A DNA stretch of 64,000 nt from Pedobacter sp014947265 (GTDB lineage: Bacteria > Bacteroidota > Bacteroidia > Sphingobacteriales > Sphingobacteriaceae). This document shows, piece after piece, positions 50,055 to 59,554 of the stretch. The stretch covers positions 17,055-81,054 of the forward strand of contig NZ_JADCNK010000023.1 in NCBI RefSeq assembly GCF_014947265.1, in the 5' to 3' direction. The translations under genes and the position numbers were made by a program. The notes under the pieces are model-generated. The model saw nothing but the letters and a program-made list of their open reading frames with translations, had not been told where the DNA came from and did no database searches. Positions within the stretch are counted from its first letter, which is position 1; each line of letters begins with the position of its first letter.

Positions 50055-51731
50055 CTAACCCTTCTTGCTATCAAAATACGCCGTTATCTCCTCTAAAGAA
50101 AAAGCATTTAAACATTTATCGGCGCTTAAACCACCTTTGCGAGCCACTAAAATACCGTAATGCATATCATGGAAACCTTCGGTACGGTGGGCATCAGGAT
50201 TTACAGAAAGTAATACACCTTTTTCTAAAGCATAGCGGTGCCAGCGCCAGTCTAAATCTAAACGTAAAGGATTGGCATTAATTTCGATCACCACTTTATT
50301 TGCTGCACAGGAATCAATAATCTTTTTGTAATCGATCGGATATCCAGCCCTGCTTAACAATAAACGGCCAGTTGGGTGGCCTAAAATGGTGGTATATGGG
50401 TTTTCAATCGCTTTTAACAAACGCGCTGTAGCTTTGGCTTCATCCATGCGGAGGTTACTGTGAACAGAAGCTACCACAAAATCAAATGTTTTTAAAATAT
50501 CATCTGAATAATCGAGCGAGCCATCACTTAAAATATCACTCTCAATACCTTTGAAGATTTTGAAAGGAGCGAGTTTTTTATTGAGCTCGTCTATTTCCTG
50601 GTGCTGGCCGAAAACACGCTGCTCATTCAATCCTTTGGCATAAACCGCGGTTTTAGAGTGGTCGCAGATTCCTAAATACTGAAGATTTAAGTGCTCTTTG
50701 CAATATACGGCCATCTGCTCCAGGGTGTGTACGCCATCGCTCCAGGTAGAGTGGTTGTGCAAACTGCCTTTTAAATCTTCATATTGGATTAAGGTAGGGA
50801 GTTTATTTGCTTTAGCCAGTTCTATTTCATCAAAATCTTCGCGTAGTTCGGGTTCGATAAAAGCTAATCCGGCCTTGCTGTAAATTTCTTCTTCATTTGC
50901 GAAAGGTCCATCGCCAGCTAAAGCCAACACTTTTTCAACATGTTCGGTATTTCCGGTGAGTTTGAACCATTGCAAATAAAAATCAGCTTTTTCTACCAGG
51001 TAAATCTTGATTCTAAAACCTGCTTCGGTAGTGCAGATGAAAGCATTTTCAGCTTCGATAAGCGAAAGTGGAGCGAAAGCAGGTAAGTTTTGTTTAAGGG
51101 TACCAATTTGTTCAGCACCGATTACAATTTCCAGTTCGTCGATAATTTCGCATGCCCTGCGGTATTGACCACCGAAACCCAAAAGAGCACTGTTGTCAAT
51201 TTTTCCAGTCCAGTCAGCAAGCTGTGTAAATAAGGTTTTGGCAAAACCTTCCACCTGCGCATACAAAAACCGTCCGTTGGCTGCGAGTTTAAATTCGATC
51301 GCATTCTTAATTTCTTCCTGCGTTTTTAAACCGAAACCTTTTGCTTCAATTAAGCGGTTTTCGTTGCAGGCGTAGTACAATTCACCAATGCTCTCTATGC
51401 CTAAAGTACGCCAGATAATGAATATCTTTTTCGGTCCGATACCTTTTATAGCCAGCATTTCCACCACACCTTCGGGTGTTTTCTCCAGAATTTCGTTAAG
51501 TTCTTTTAGTTCTCCTGTTTGGAGAAGTTCTATGATTTTGGAAGCCAGCCCTTTGCCTATACCATCAATTTTATCCAGTTCATCTAAAGGTTTGTCTTTC
51601 AACGCAAAGGGTAGTTTGTCTACTTTGAAATAGGCATTTGCGACTGATTTAATTTTGAAAGGATTTTCTTCGTGCAGTTCCATAAGCTGCGATAAGAGGC
51701 GTAAGGTGCGGGCGATGGTCTTATTTTCCAT
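50055..51731 (-). CDS. polX: PolX-like protein: degenerate polymerase domain with intact PHP domain (558 aa)
   Basis: Order: helix-hairpin-helix N-terminal part (DKIDGIGKGLASKI, LAIKGIGPKKI), polymerase beta-like palm around residue 185-205, thumb, and C-terminal PHP nuclease domain from about 325. The PHP metal ligands are present (SLHNHSTWSDG, GICDHSK, GIESDIL, ASVHSN, ILGHPTGR, VNPDAHR). The polymerase catalytic motif reads GGQYRRACEIIDELE: the two Asp of the usual GSxRRGxExxGDxDxL are Glu199 and Glu201. Polymerase activity is therefore doubtful while the 3'-5' exonuclease/phosphodiesterase part looks active. Base-excision repair is the known role of PolX. Confidence 0.88.
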   Translation of the reverse strand: MENKTIARTLRLLSQLMELHEENPFKIKSVANAYFKVDKLPFALKDKPLDELDKIDGIGKGLASKIIELLQTGELKELNEILEKTPEGVVEMLAIKGIGPKKIFIIWRTLGIESIGELYYACNENRLIEAKGFGLKTQEEIKNAIEFKLAANGRFLYAQVEGFAKTLFTQLADWTGKIDNSALLGFGGQYRRACEIIDELEIVIGAEQIGTLKQNLPAFAPLSLIEAENAFICTTEAGFRIKIYLVEKADFYLQWFKLTGNTEHVEKVLALAGDGPFANEEEIYSKAGLAFIEPELREDFDEIELAKANKLPTLIQYEDLKGSLHNHSTWSDGVHTLEQMAVYCKEHLNLQYLGICDHSKTAVYAKGLNEQRVFGQHQEIDELNKKLAPFKIFKGIESDILSDGSLDYSDDILKTFDFVVASVHSNLRMDEAKATARLLKAIENPYTTILGHPTGRLLLSRAGYPIDYKKIIDSCAANKVVIEINANPLRLDLDWRWHRYALEKGVLLSVNPDAHRTEGFHDMHYGILVARKGGLSADKCLNAFSLEEITAYFDSKKG

Positions 51732-51818
51732 AGGGGGGTAAAATTAGGAAATAATGCCTCAAATCCTTAAGAGCGCACAAATTAAAACACAATTTTTATT
51801 AATTGTTGTTTTACACTC

Positions 51819-52448
51819 ATGAAAAATATAAAATTTGCCTTTTTAGGATTAACTATAAGTTTGGCAGCATGCCAATCTGCCAATAAAAATGATCAGCACA
51901 AAACGGATTCGGTAAGTAACCTAAAACCGGCCACAGCAGAAGCTATGGATACACGGTTTCTAATTGTAGCCGGTAAATCCATTGGCGAAATTTCTTTAGG
52001 CGAAAATATGGAACAGGTAGGAGAAAAACTTGGAAGACCTGATGCTGGCGATGCCGCAATGGGAAAAGCCTGGGGGATTTGGTACAGTAACGATTCGACA
52101 GGAAAGCATCCCAACGAAATTGCAGTATATTCTTCTTATCGGGATACCAGTATGCTTGTAAAGGATGTAAAACAGATCAGGATTACCGCTAATAAGTTTA
52201 AAACAAAAGATGGTTTGGCAACAGGTACTACCCTTGAAGACACAAAACAGAAATTTCCTGCTATTGAAAAACTTTCTTCGTATTTAAATGAAGATAAAGA
52301 TACCGTTACGGTCTATGATGCCAAAAAAGATGGGATTGGCTTTGAATTTTTAAAAGGGAAAAGCATTTCTTTAACGGTACATCCGGTAAATACTTCGGTT
52401 AACGCCACTTACCTTACTTTACACCCGGAATGGAAATTGATTGACTAG
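51819..52448 (+). CDS. Hypothetical lipoprotein (209 aa)
   Basis: Lipobox signal MKNIKFAFLGLTISLAAC, lipidated Cys18, then a polar linker and a soluble domain from about 45 (FLIVAGKSIGEISLGENMEQ, VGEKLGRPDAGD). The repeated theme G.I.LG....V.E.LG.P resembles SmpA/OmlA-like or related domains found in Bacteroidota lipoproteins. No enzyme motif. The leader is AT-rich; the following spacer is low complexity (AGATGTAAGAGG). Confidence 0.72.
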   Translation: MKNIKFAFLGLTISLAACQSANKNDQHKTDSVSNLKPATAEAMDTRFLIVAGKSIGEISLGENMEQVGEKLGRPDAGDAAMGKAWGIWYSNDSTGKHPNEIAVYSSYRDTSMLVKDVKQIRITANKFKTKDGLATGTTLEDTKQKFPAIEKLSSYLNEDKDTVTVYDAKKDGIGFEFLKGKSISLTVHPVNTSVNATYLTLHPEWKLID

Positions 52449-52631
52449 GGGGAGATGTAAGAGGTAAGATGTAAAATGGATAATGGGCTCTTTAGCTCAT
52501 GGTTTGATAGTTCATGGTTAATTGTTTGGTATGTTATACCTACGTGGCTATTAACTATTTAACTATGAACCATCAACCCTTTTATACGAACTCTAGCCTT
52601 CCATCATCCATTTTCCATCTTCCATCATTCT
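52449..52631 (+). repeat. Low-complexity spacer of short repeat words
   Basis: Begins GAGATGTAAGAGGTAAGATG, sharing GATGTAAGA with the spacer after cbs (44406-44460). Its second half repeats words such as CATGGTTAATTG and TTCCATC before the end of sppA. Confidence 0.6.
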
Positions 52632-54398
52632 CTATTTAATAACTGCTTCAAATGGCATACGTGCCTGAATTCCAGAGCTTGCGATTACCTTTTTCATTTG
52701 TTGGTAAAGCATATAATTATCGCCAAGTTCCTGTTTGGTATAGTAAGTTTTAACTCTGTCTGTACCCTCATCCATTAGCGATTTCCATGGGTCAATTACA
52801 TCCGGATATTCTACAACCTTATAATTCTTTATTTTAGCTTTTTTAGCGGCTGCTTTAATGGCATCATTAAAACTTCCAATTCTATCAGCCAGCCCAATTT
52901 GAACAGCATCAGTCCCAATCCAAACATGGCCACCGCCAATGCTATCAATATAGGCTTTACTTTTCTTTCTGCCATCGGCTACACGGCTTACAAAACCGCT
53001 ATAAATTCTGTTTAATTCATTCTGGATGATGAATCTTTCACCTGCAGTCATAGGGCGGTTGGTAGCCATAATATCAGCATATTTACCGGTTTTAACACCG
53101 TCAAATGTAATTCCGAGTTTGTTGGTCATTAAATTCTGGAAGTTCGGAATGATCCCAAATACACCGATAGAACCCGTAATGGTATTCGGTTGTACAAAAA
53201 TACTATCGGCAGCACAACCAATATAATAACCGCCTGATGCGGCCACATCGCCAAAGGATGCGATAACCGGCTTTTCCTTTCTGGTAAGCACAACCTCCCT
53301 CCAGATCACGTCTGAAGCTAAAGCGCTGCCTCCGGGAGAGTTTACACGGAGTACAACCGCTTTAATGTCGTCATCTAAACGAGCCTTTCTGATCGCTCTG
53401 GAAATGCGCTCTGAACCGATCTGGTTATCAGAACCTTCTCCTCCGTTAATTTCACCATTGGCATAAATTATGGCAACTTTATCTTTTCCTTCGCCTGTGT
53501 CGCTATTGTTTTTTGCATAATCGTTAATCGAAACTGCGCGAATATTCTCTCCTCTGGTTCTGCCTGACAATCCTTTTAATTCTTCTAAAATCTGATCTTT
53601 GTACTTTAAAGCATCAATCATTTTAAAGTTTACTGCATCTTGTGGCTGCTGCACTTTGTAATTATCGGCAATATTATACAGACTATCTTTTTGGATATTT
53701 CTGCTTTGCGCAATATCGGTTAAGAAAGTATTGTATAAACCACCAACATAAGCCGTAACCTGTTTACGGTTATAATCGCTCATTTTATCCAGGATAAATG
53801 GCTCGACTGCACTTTTGTAATTTCCTACACGGATAACCTGCATTTCTACACCAACTTTTTCTAATGTTCCTTTAAAAAAAGTTAATTCAGAGCTAAATCC
53901 TTTGAATTCTAACGCTCCTTCTGGATTTAAATATACTTTATCAGCAACAGAAGCCAAATAATAAGCACCCTGGGTATATACTTCGCTATAGGCGATAATT
54001 TTTTTATGTGATTTTTTAAAATCGATCAGTGCATTTCTCACCTCACGCAAAGTTGCATATCCAGCATTCGGACTGCTCACATTCAGGTAAATACATTTGA
54101 TATTATCATCTGTTTTGGCTTTTTGCAATGCTTTTAAGAAGTCGTTTAAGCCTATGGCTTCTTTTTCTTCACCTCCAACAATTGGTAGGTTTCCGAATGG
54201 ATTTTTAGGTGTACGCTCGGTAATGGCTTGATCTAAATTTAGAAATAGTACCGAATTGTTAGATACAACAACTGTTTTGTCGCTATCAATTGAAGATATT
54301 AAACCCACTACAACTACGAAGCAGATAATAAATACAATTACTATCGATAAGAAAAAGCCCAACATAGAGGCAAATAAATACTTAAAGAATTCTCTCAT
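52632..54398 (-). CDS. sppA: Signal peptide peptidase SppA, 67K type (588 aa)
   Basis: One N-terminal membrane helix (about 10-32, MLGFFLSIVIVFIICFVV) anchors a double-domain serine protease. The Ser is in SFGDVAASGGYYIGCAADSI in the second half; the general-base Lys is in AYYLASVADKVYLNPEGALE in the first half, as in E. coli SppA. It cleaves remnant signal peptides in the inner membrane and faces the periplasm. Length fits the 67K subtype. Divergent from folK with only 40 bases between them. Confidence 0.94.
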   Translation of the reverse strand: MREFFKYLFASMLGFFLSIVIVFIICFVVVVGLISSIDSDKTVVVSNNSVLFLNLDQAITERTPKNPFGNLPIVGGEEKEAIGLNDFLKALQKAKTDDNIKCIYLNVSSPNAGYATLREVRNALIDFKKSHKKIIAYSEVYTQGAYYLASVADKVYLNPEGALEFKGFSSELTFFKGTLEKVGVEMQVIRVGNYKSAVEPFILDKMSDYNRKQVTAYVGGLYNTFLTDIAQSRNIQKDSLYNIADNYKVQQPQDAVNFKMIDALKYKDQILEELKGLSGRTRGENIRAVSINDYAKNNSDTGEGKDKVAIIYANGEINGGEGSDNQIGSERISRAIRKARLDDDIKAVVLRVNSPGGSALASDVIWREVVLTRKEKPVIASFGDVAASGGYYIGCAADSIFVQPNTITGSIGVFGIIPNFQNLMTNKLGITFDGVKTGKYADIMATNRPMTAGERFIIQNELNRIYSGFVSRVADGRKKSKAYIDSIGGGHVWIGTDAVQIGLADRIGSFNDAIKAAAKKAKIKNYKVVEYPDVIDPWKSLMDEGTDRVKTYYTKQELGDNYMLYQQMKKVIASSGIQARMPFEAVIK

Positions 54399-54408
54399 TT
54401 AAATGTTT

Positions 54409-54416
54409 TAATTTTG
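54409..54416 (+). promoter_or_regulatory. Putative -7 box TAATTTTG for folK
   Basis: TAATTTTG at 54409-54416 fits the -7 consensus and is 22 bases before the folK start; no good -33 TTTG is present 19 bases upstream, inside sppA. Moderate support only. Confidence 0.4.
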
Positions 54417-54438
54417 TGCTGTAAAGATATAAAAATAC

Positions 54439-54945
54439 ATGATGCTTAATCAAGCTTTAGAGTACAGTACGGCTTATTTGTTACTGGGTGGAAATTTAGG
54501 TAACAGGGAGGCAAATTTGAAAAAGGCCATCGAACTATTGAACGATAAAATTGGTAAGGTAATAGCCAGCTCATCTCTTTACGAAACCGCAGCATGGGGC
54601 AAAACCGACCAGCCCGCATTTTTAAACCAGGCAATAGCTTTGCAAACTAATTTAAGTGCTTTGGAAGTTTTAGATCTTGCATTAAGTATTGAGCAGGAAC
54701 TGGGCAGAGTGAGGAAAGATAAATGGGGGGAGCGCTTAATTGATATCGATCTGATCCTGTTTGGAGATCAAATCATCAATATTCCAGATAAACTTCAGGT
54801 ACCTCACCCGCATATGCAGAGCCGGAAATTTGTGATGGAACCCCTGGCTGAGATTGCCCCCGAAGTGGTGCATCCTATACTGAGGGAAACGATTTTATCA
54901 ATCAGTCGCAATATCAAAGATCCGCTTGAGGTTAAAAAGCTTTGA
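54439..54945 (+). CDS. folK: 2-amino-4-hydroxy-6-hydroxymethyldihydropteridine pyrophosphokinase FolK (168 aa)
   Basis: Folate pathway enzyme transferring pyrophosphate from ATP to the pterin alcohol. Family motifs: LLLGGNLGNREANLKKAI, the SSLYETAAWGKTDQPAFLNQ loop, WGERLIDIDLILFGD with the metal-binding Asp pair, and VPHPHMQSRKFVMEPLAEIA. Full length. The start at 54439 (MMLNQALEYS) is the second of two adjacent Met codons, so 54442 is equally possible. Confidence 0.95.
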   Translation: MMLNQALEYSTAYLLLGGNLGNREANLKKAIELLNDKIGKVIASSSLYETAAWGKTDQPAFLNQAIALQTNLSALEVLDLALSIEQELGRVRKDKWGERLIDIDLILFGDQIINIPDKLQVPHPHMQSRKFVMEPLAEIAPEVVHPILRETILSISRNIKDPLEVKKL

Positions 54946-54984
54946 TGTATCAGATTTTACTGCACAAGGAGGTGAGAAAGGTAA

Positions 54985-55000
54985 TGTCAACATGTTGACA
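54985..55000. repeat. Perfect 16-base palindrome TGTCAACATGTTGACA
   Basis: TGTCAACATGTTGACA is a perfect palindrome with 40 bases of distance to the end of folK and a T6 run (55005-55010) just downstream; it may be a terminator-like hairpin or an operator. No loop bases are present if fully paired, so a terminator would need an unpaired centre. Confidence 0.5.
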
Positions 55001-55027
55001 CATCTTTTTTAAGTTAATTTATGCGTT

Positions 55028-55480
55028 TTGCTAACCAACTTTAATAAAGCACGGATTTTAACCAAGGACGCTGTCAATCCCAAGAGCCGGAGAAATCAAA
55101 AAAACAGGTGCACAAGAGCAAAAATGGTAGTAACAAACCTGAAACGCAGTGGTTTTGTGTTTATAACCGAAGATTTAATTTTGAAAAAAAATATTGAACA
55201 CAAACCCCGCAGGGCTCAATCAGACCAAAGAAAACACACACAACACCTGATTAAACTAAGTGTCGCTGTTTTTTTGATGCGCATAGGATTGTGCAAAAGG
55301 CTCATTGCTGGATTGACCAAGCGCTTTGGGTACTTTGGCGCTCCAAAATGCGTAGCATTCTTGAGCACACCTAAAAACAACAGCAACTGCGAAAAACTAC
55401 CATGCCCCGCGGCATAGAGCGAAAAAAAACAACATTTCGCTCCAAAGTATAATTTTAAGATATCAAAGCTTGCTATTAGC
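55028..55480. repeat. Non-coding stretch with long antisense frames, probable dispersed element
   Basis: Between folK and pssA this 450-base stretch has long open frames on both strands (129 and 88 codons). Neither encodes a protein I recognise or shows a proper start context, and both are composed of unusual residues. The G+C and wording differ from the AT-rich neighbours. I treat it as part of an intergenic repeat rather than as a gene. Confidence 0.45.
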
Positions 55481-55563
55481 ACGAAAGATGCTGACCACGT
55501 AGTAGCTACAAGGCGATTGAAAACACTATTTCTACTTGTAAAATAAATTCAGCATGACGATCG
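55477..55563. repeat. Dispersed repeat, inverted partner of 31416-31504
   Basis: Reverse complement has the blocks CGATCGTCATGCTGAATTTA and TAGCTACTACGTGGTCAGCA with TCTTTC, matching the copy at 31416-31504 block by block while the central 30 bases differ. Confidence 0.7.
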
Positions 55564-55711
55564 ACCTAGGCAACGACGCTAAAAATAAATGTAAATTAAC
55601 AGAGATGTGTTCACATGATAGGCGCAGGCGGGAACCACGAAGTGCTCAACGAAGCTAATCTTGAAGCTTATCGCATTACGATTCCATAAGATATATATCA
55701 TAAATTATCCC

Positions 55712-56404
55712 TTAGGATAATTTACTTGGAGTTGCTCCCCTAAAATGCAGAAAAGACAAAGCAATATATAATACCAATACAAAAGGTATCGCTGCAAATT
55801 TTAGAAAGGCAATTAACACTGCCGATAGGATGAGGAAAATAAATTTAATTTTGTTTTTCGCCCAGCTTAGATTGCTGAATTTTAAAGAGAATATTTTTAT
55901 TTCGCTCACCAATAAAAAGCTTGTTATTGCCGTAATACCAATGAGCAACATGCTGGAAGAAATAATCTGTGGATAATCGTGCGCAATAAAAGGCAATGAA
56001 CAAATAAACAAAGTATTCATCGGTGTATTCAAGCCAATAAAATCCTCCGTTTGCCTTGTGTCGTTATTAAATTTTGCCAGTCTAAGTGCAGAAAAAACAG
56101 TAATAATAAAGCCGAAATAGGGAAGGTATTCAGATGAATAATCACTTGCCTTTAACAGGTGAAACATAATTACCCCGGGTAAAAACCCAAAACTTACCAT
56201 ATCTGCCAAAGAGTCAAGATCTTTGCCAATTGCCGATTTTACATTTAATAAACGAGCAACCATGCCATCAAAAAAATCGAAAATCCCGGAGAAAATAACG
56301 AAATAAGCTGCGGTTTCTAAATTGCCTTTAAATGCAAAAACGATTCCGATACAACCAGATAAAAGGTTTGCACAGGTAATCGCATTAGGGAGATGCTTTT
56401 TCAT
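55712..56404 (-). CDS. pssA: CDP-diacylglycerol-serine O-phosphatidyltransferase PssA (230 aa)
   Basis: Start at ATG 56404 (MKKHLPNAITCANLLSGCIG); an upstream in-frame Met would lie in the repeat-word spacer. The CDP-alcohol phosphatidyltransferase motif DGx2ARx8Gx3Dx3D is complete: DGMVARLLNVKSAIGKDLDS followed by LADMVSFG. About seven membrane helices. Makes phosphatidylserine, the precursor of phosphatidylethanolamine. It lies downstream of rho on the same strand with a 95-base spacer. Confidence 0.92.
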   Translation of the reverse strand: MKKHLPNAITCANLLSGCIGIVFAFKGNLETAAYFVIFSGIFDFFDGMVARLLNVKSAIGKDLDSLADMVSFGFLPGVIMFHLLKASDYSSEYLPYFGFIITVFSALRLAKFNNDTRQTEDFIGLNTPMNTLFICSLPFIAHDYPQIISSSMLLIGITAITSFLLVSEIKIFSLKFSNLSWAKNKIKFIFLILSAVLIAFLKFAAIPFVLVLYIALSFLHFRGATPSKLS

Positions 56405-56499
56405 GAGGTATAGGGTATAAGGTATAAGGTTTAAGGTGTAAGGTTTAGGCATCCAAATAGGAACCTTAAGCCTTACACCTTTTACCTTCCAGCCTTAAA
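56405..56499 (-). repeat. Spacer between rho and pssA made of repeat words
   Basis: Minus strand: after the rho stop come AAGGTAAAAGGTGTAAGGCT and related words; before the pssA ATG come AACCTTACACCTTAAACC and ACCTTATACC. The two halves are partly inverse complements (TAAGGTGTAAGG with CCTTACACCTTA), so the transcript can fold into a hairpin between the genes. Confidence 0.65.
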
Positions 56500-58242
56500 C
56501 TAGCTGTTCATCGAAATTAAGAACTCTTCGTTACTTTTTGTTCCTTTTATTTGAGATTGAACAAATTCCATTGCTTCCTGGCTGTTCATATCAGCAAGGT
56601 GGTTACGTAAAATCCATACACGTTGCAAAATATCTCTGTCTAACAATAAATCATCTCTACGGGTACTTGAAGCGGTAATATCAATTGCAGGGAAGATCCG
56701 TTTGTTAGATAATTTACGGTCTAACTGAAGCTCCATGTTACCTGTTCCTTTAAATTCTTCGAAGATCACTTCATCCATTTTAGAACCTGTATCGGTTAAT
56801 GCAGTAGCTAAAATAGTTAATGAACCACCATTTTCGATGTTACGTGCAGCACCGAAGAAACGTTTTGGTTTGTGTAAAGCGTTTGCATCAACACCACCTG
56901 ATAATATTTTACCTGATGCCGGTGCTGTTGTATTATAAGCCCTGGCCAAACGGGTAATCGAATCTAAAAGGATTACTACATCATGTCCGCTTTCTACCAA
57001 ACGTTTTGCTTTTTCTAAAACAATGTTGGCAATTTTAACGTGGCGCTCAGCTGGCTCATCAAAAGTTGAGGCAATTACCTCAGCCCTTACACTACGTGCC
57101 ATATCGGTAACCTCTTCAGGGCGCTCATCAATTAATAAGATAATTAAATAAACTTCAGGGTGGTTTTTAGCAATTGCATTGGCAACCTCCTTCAATAAAT
57201 TGGTTTTACCCGTTTTAGGTTGTGCTACAATTAAACCACGTTGACCTTTACCAATTGGTGTAAATAAATCCATAATACGGGTAGAGTAATTGCTGTTATC
57301 CGTAAATAAATTTAATTTTTCAGTTGGGAAAAGCGGTGTTAAATAATCGAAAGGAACACGGTCGCGAACCTCAGCAGGGATTCTGCCGTTAATGGTTTCT
57401 ACACGAACCAAAGGGAAGTATTTTTCGCCTTCTTTTGGCGGACGGATGCTACCTTTTACCGTATCACCGGTTTTTAATCCAAAAAGTTTTATTTGAGACT
57501 GAGATACATAAATATCATCAGGAGAAGTTAAGTAGTTGTAATCTGCAGAGCGCAAGAAACCATAACCATCAGGCATAATTTCCAAAACACCCTCATTTGT
57601 AATTACGTTATCGAAATCTAAGTTCGAGTAACTGTTTTCGTTTTTGTGGTGATTGCCACCACTTGGTTGTTTTTGCTGGCGATTTTCGTCACGCTGCGGT
57701 TTTTCCTGTTTTTCTTTAGGCTCTTGTTTTTGTTTTTGAGCAACCGGAAGTACTTCTGCACTTTCTTCTATTAAAGCTGAGATTGGTTTTACACTTTCTT
57801 CACCTTCAACAATCCTGTCAGGCTGTCTTTCCGGCTGTTGTTGGTGTTGAGGCTCGTCAAATAACGTTACCGCATCCCTTCTTCTTTCAACCGGCGCTGC
57901 AGGCTCATCTTTTGTTAACCTTGCTCTTTTTTTAACAGGCTTGTCGGCTGTAGTAGCTGCAGGCTTATCAGCTACCACTGTAGAAGCGGCTGCTGCAGCT
58001 GCGGCAGCAACTTTTGGTACTTTTGCAGCTTTGGTTTTAGGCGCAGGAGTAGCTGTAACAGGTTCGGTTTCGCTATAAGGGTCTGCACCAGCTTTAGCGG
58101 CATTTATAATTTCTTGCTGGTGTAAAAGTACCTCAACAAGGTCGATTTTTCTTAGGGAGTCGGCACCTTCAATGCCATAGCTTTTTGCTAGCTCACGTAA
58201 TTCTGTTGTGAGCTTATCATTTAATTCTGTTTTACTAAACAT
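56500..58242 (-). CDS. rho: Transcription termination factor Rho with a long N-terminal insert (580 aa)
   Basis: Hexameric RNA helicase that ends transcription. A Rho N-terminal helical domain (FSKTELNDKLTTELRELAKS) is followed by a low-complexity stretch of about 165 residues (Ala/Lys/Pro then Gln/Glu/Pro), then the RNA-binding OB domain (LEIMPDGYGFLRSADYNYL) and the ATPase core: Walker A AQPKTGKTNLLKEVANAI, Walker B VILLDSITRLARAYN, Q-loop and arginine finger region (LSGGVDANALHKPKRFFGAA). The insert is typical of Bacteroidota Rho. A long leader and hairpin upstream suggest autoregulation. Confidence 0.96.
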   Translation of the reverse strand: MFSKTELNDKLTTELRELAKSYGIEGADSLRKIDLVEVLLHQQEIINAAKAGADPYSETEPVTATPAPKTKAAKVPKVAAAAAAAASTVVADKPAATTADKPVKKRARLTKDEPAAPVERRRDAVTLFDEPQHQQQPERQPDRIVEGEESVKPISALIEESAEVLPVAQKQKQEPKEKQEKPQRDENRQQKQPSGGNHHKNENSYSNLDFDNVITNEGVLEIMPDGYGFLRSADYNYLTSPDDIYVSQSQIKLFGLKTGDTVKGSIRPPKEGEKYFPLVRVETINGRIPAEVRDRVPFDYLTPLFPTEKLNLFTDNSNYSTRIMDLFTPIGKGQRGLIVAQPKTGKTNLLKEVANAIAKNHPEVYLIILLIDERPEEVTDMARSVRAEVIASTFDEPAERHVKIANIVLEKAKRLVESGHDVVILLDSITRLARAYNTTAPASGKILSGGVDANALHKPKRFFGAARNIENGGSLTILATALTDTGSKMDEVIFEEFKGTGNMELQLDRKLSNKRIFPAIDITASSTRRDDLLLDRDILQRVWILRNHLADMNSQEAMEFVQSQIKGTKSNEEFLISMNS

Positions 58243-58278
58243 TCTAAATATATATGTTTCAAGAAATTTTTCATTTGT

Positions 58279-58303
58279 TTATAACGGATGTTTTCTGTTA
58301 TAA
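58279..58303 (-). promoter_or_regulatory. Hairpin in the leader of rho
   Basis: TTATAACGG and CTGTTATAA (plus-strand writing) pair over nine bases with one G-U position and a seven-base loop, 37 bases before the rho start. Possible attenuation or autoregulatory structure; no function is shown. The rest of 58304-58664, between the divergent rho and pyrF genes, shows no gene. Confidence 0.4.
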
Positions 58304-58664
58304 ATTTGCACAGGCTTAAAAAATATTTGTGTTAATGTAAGCCCGGCTTTTCATTGTGCATAAGTTCTTAAGGCTATAAAACTAAATGAGTTGGTTATTG
58401 GATGTACTCAAATGTTTCATATATTGTTTATAAGCTGAATACAAAGCGACAATCGCTTTCAAAAATGGTAACAAAAAACAAGTCTTGATAAATTTTTCTG
58501 GGATATTCAGATAAACGGTTGAGAAATTATGGTGCAATTGTATGTATTTGAAACGTAATCTGCAAGCAAAAGTTTAAAATGTTTATAAAAATAATTAATG
58601 TGCGCATTATTTTGTCGCTCAGAAAACTTAAAAATCTTCATATTTGCAGCAAATAAGCCCATAT

Positions 58665-59495
58665 ATGACAAAGCAGCAACTTTTCGAGCAGATACAAAAA
58701 AAACGTTCATTTTTATGTGTCGGATTAGATTCTTCGTTAGATAAGATACCACAACACCTGTTGAAATACGAAAATCCGATTCTGGAATTCAATAAACAAA
58801 TTATTGATGCTACAAAAGATTTGTGTGTAGCTTATAAACCCAATACTGCTTTTTATGAATGTTATGGCAAAAAAGGATGGGAAACCTTAATTGAAACCTG
58901 GAAATATATTCCACAGGATATTTTTTCTATTGCTGATGCTAAACGCGGCGACATTGGAAATACTTCTGCCATGTATGCCGAAACCTTTTTTAACGCTGCA
59001 TCGTCTGATATGAGTTTCGATTCGGTTACCGTTGCACCTTATATGGGCAGCGATTCGGTAACACCGTTTTTAACTTTTAAAGATAAATGGGTAATTCTAT
59101 TGGCTTTAACCTCGAATGCGGGGCATGCCGATTTTCAATTGCAGGAAATTGGAGCAGACAGGCTCTTCGAAAAAGTGATTAAAACCTCGCAAACCTGGGC
59201 AACAGCTGAGCAGATGATGTATGTAGTTGGGGCTACACGCGGTGCGGCATTTGGCGATGTACGTAAACTGGCACCAGATCACTTCCTTTTAGTGCCGGGG
59301 GTTGGTGCGCAGGGCGGAGATTTAAGCGAAGTGTGTAAATATGGGTTAAACTCACAATGCGGATTATTGATCAATTCATCAAGGGGGATTATCTATGCCA
59401 GCCAGGGAGAAGACTTTGCCGAAAAAGCCAGGGAAGAGGCTTTAAAACTGCAACAGGAAATGGAGCAGATTTTGATTAAAGCAGGGTTGGTATAA
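58665..59495 (+). CDS. pyrF: Orotidine 5'-phosphate decarboxylase PyrF, type 2 (276 aa)
   Basis: Start at ATG 58665 (MTKQQLFEQIQKKRSFLCVG). Last step of UMP synthesis. The type 2 (longer) OMP decarboxylase features are CVGLDSSLDKIPQHLLKYEN, CVAYKPNTAFYECYG, the catalytic DAKRGDIGNTS, and the phosphate-binding FLLVPGVGAQGGDL and LINSSRGIIYAS. TIM-barrel length fits. No neighbour of the pyrimidine pathway is present. Confidence 0.95.
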   Translation: MTKQQLFEQIQKKRSFLCVGLDSSLDKIPQHLLKYENPILEFNKQIIDATKDLCVAYKPNTAFYECYGKKGWETLIETWKYIPQDIFSIADAKRGDIGNTSAMYAETFFNAASSDMSFDSVTVAPYMGSDSVTPFLTFKDKWVILLALTSNAGHADFQLQEIGADRLFEKVIKTSQTWATAEQMMYVVGATRGAAFGDVRKLAPDHFLLVPGVGAQGGDLSEVCKYGLNSQCGLLINSSRGIIYASQGEDFAEKAREEALKLQQEMEQILIKAGLV

Positions 59496-59554
59496 AAAAA
59501 CTGAATATCGGTTGTTGCTTTGAGAAATAATTTATCGTACACAATTCAATATTA

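Noticed and set aside
55028..55417. 129-codon open frame between folK and pssA
   Set aside because: No recognisable domain, poor start context, overlapped by another long frame on the other strand, and composed of repeat-like sequence.
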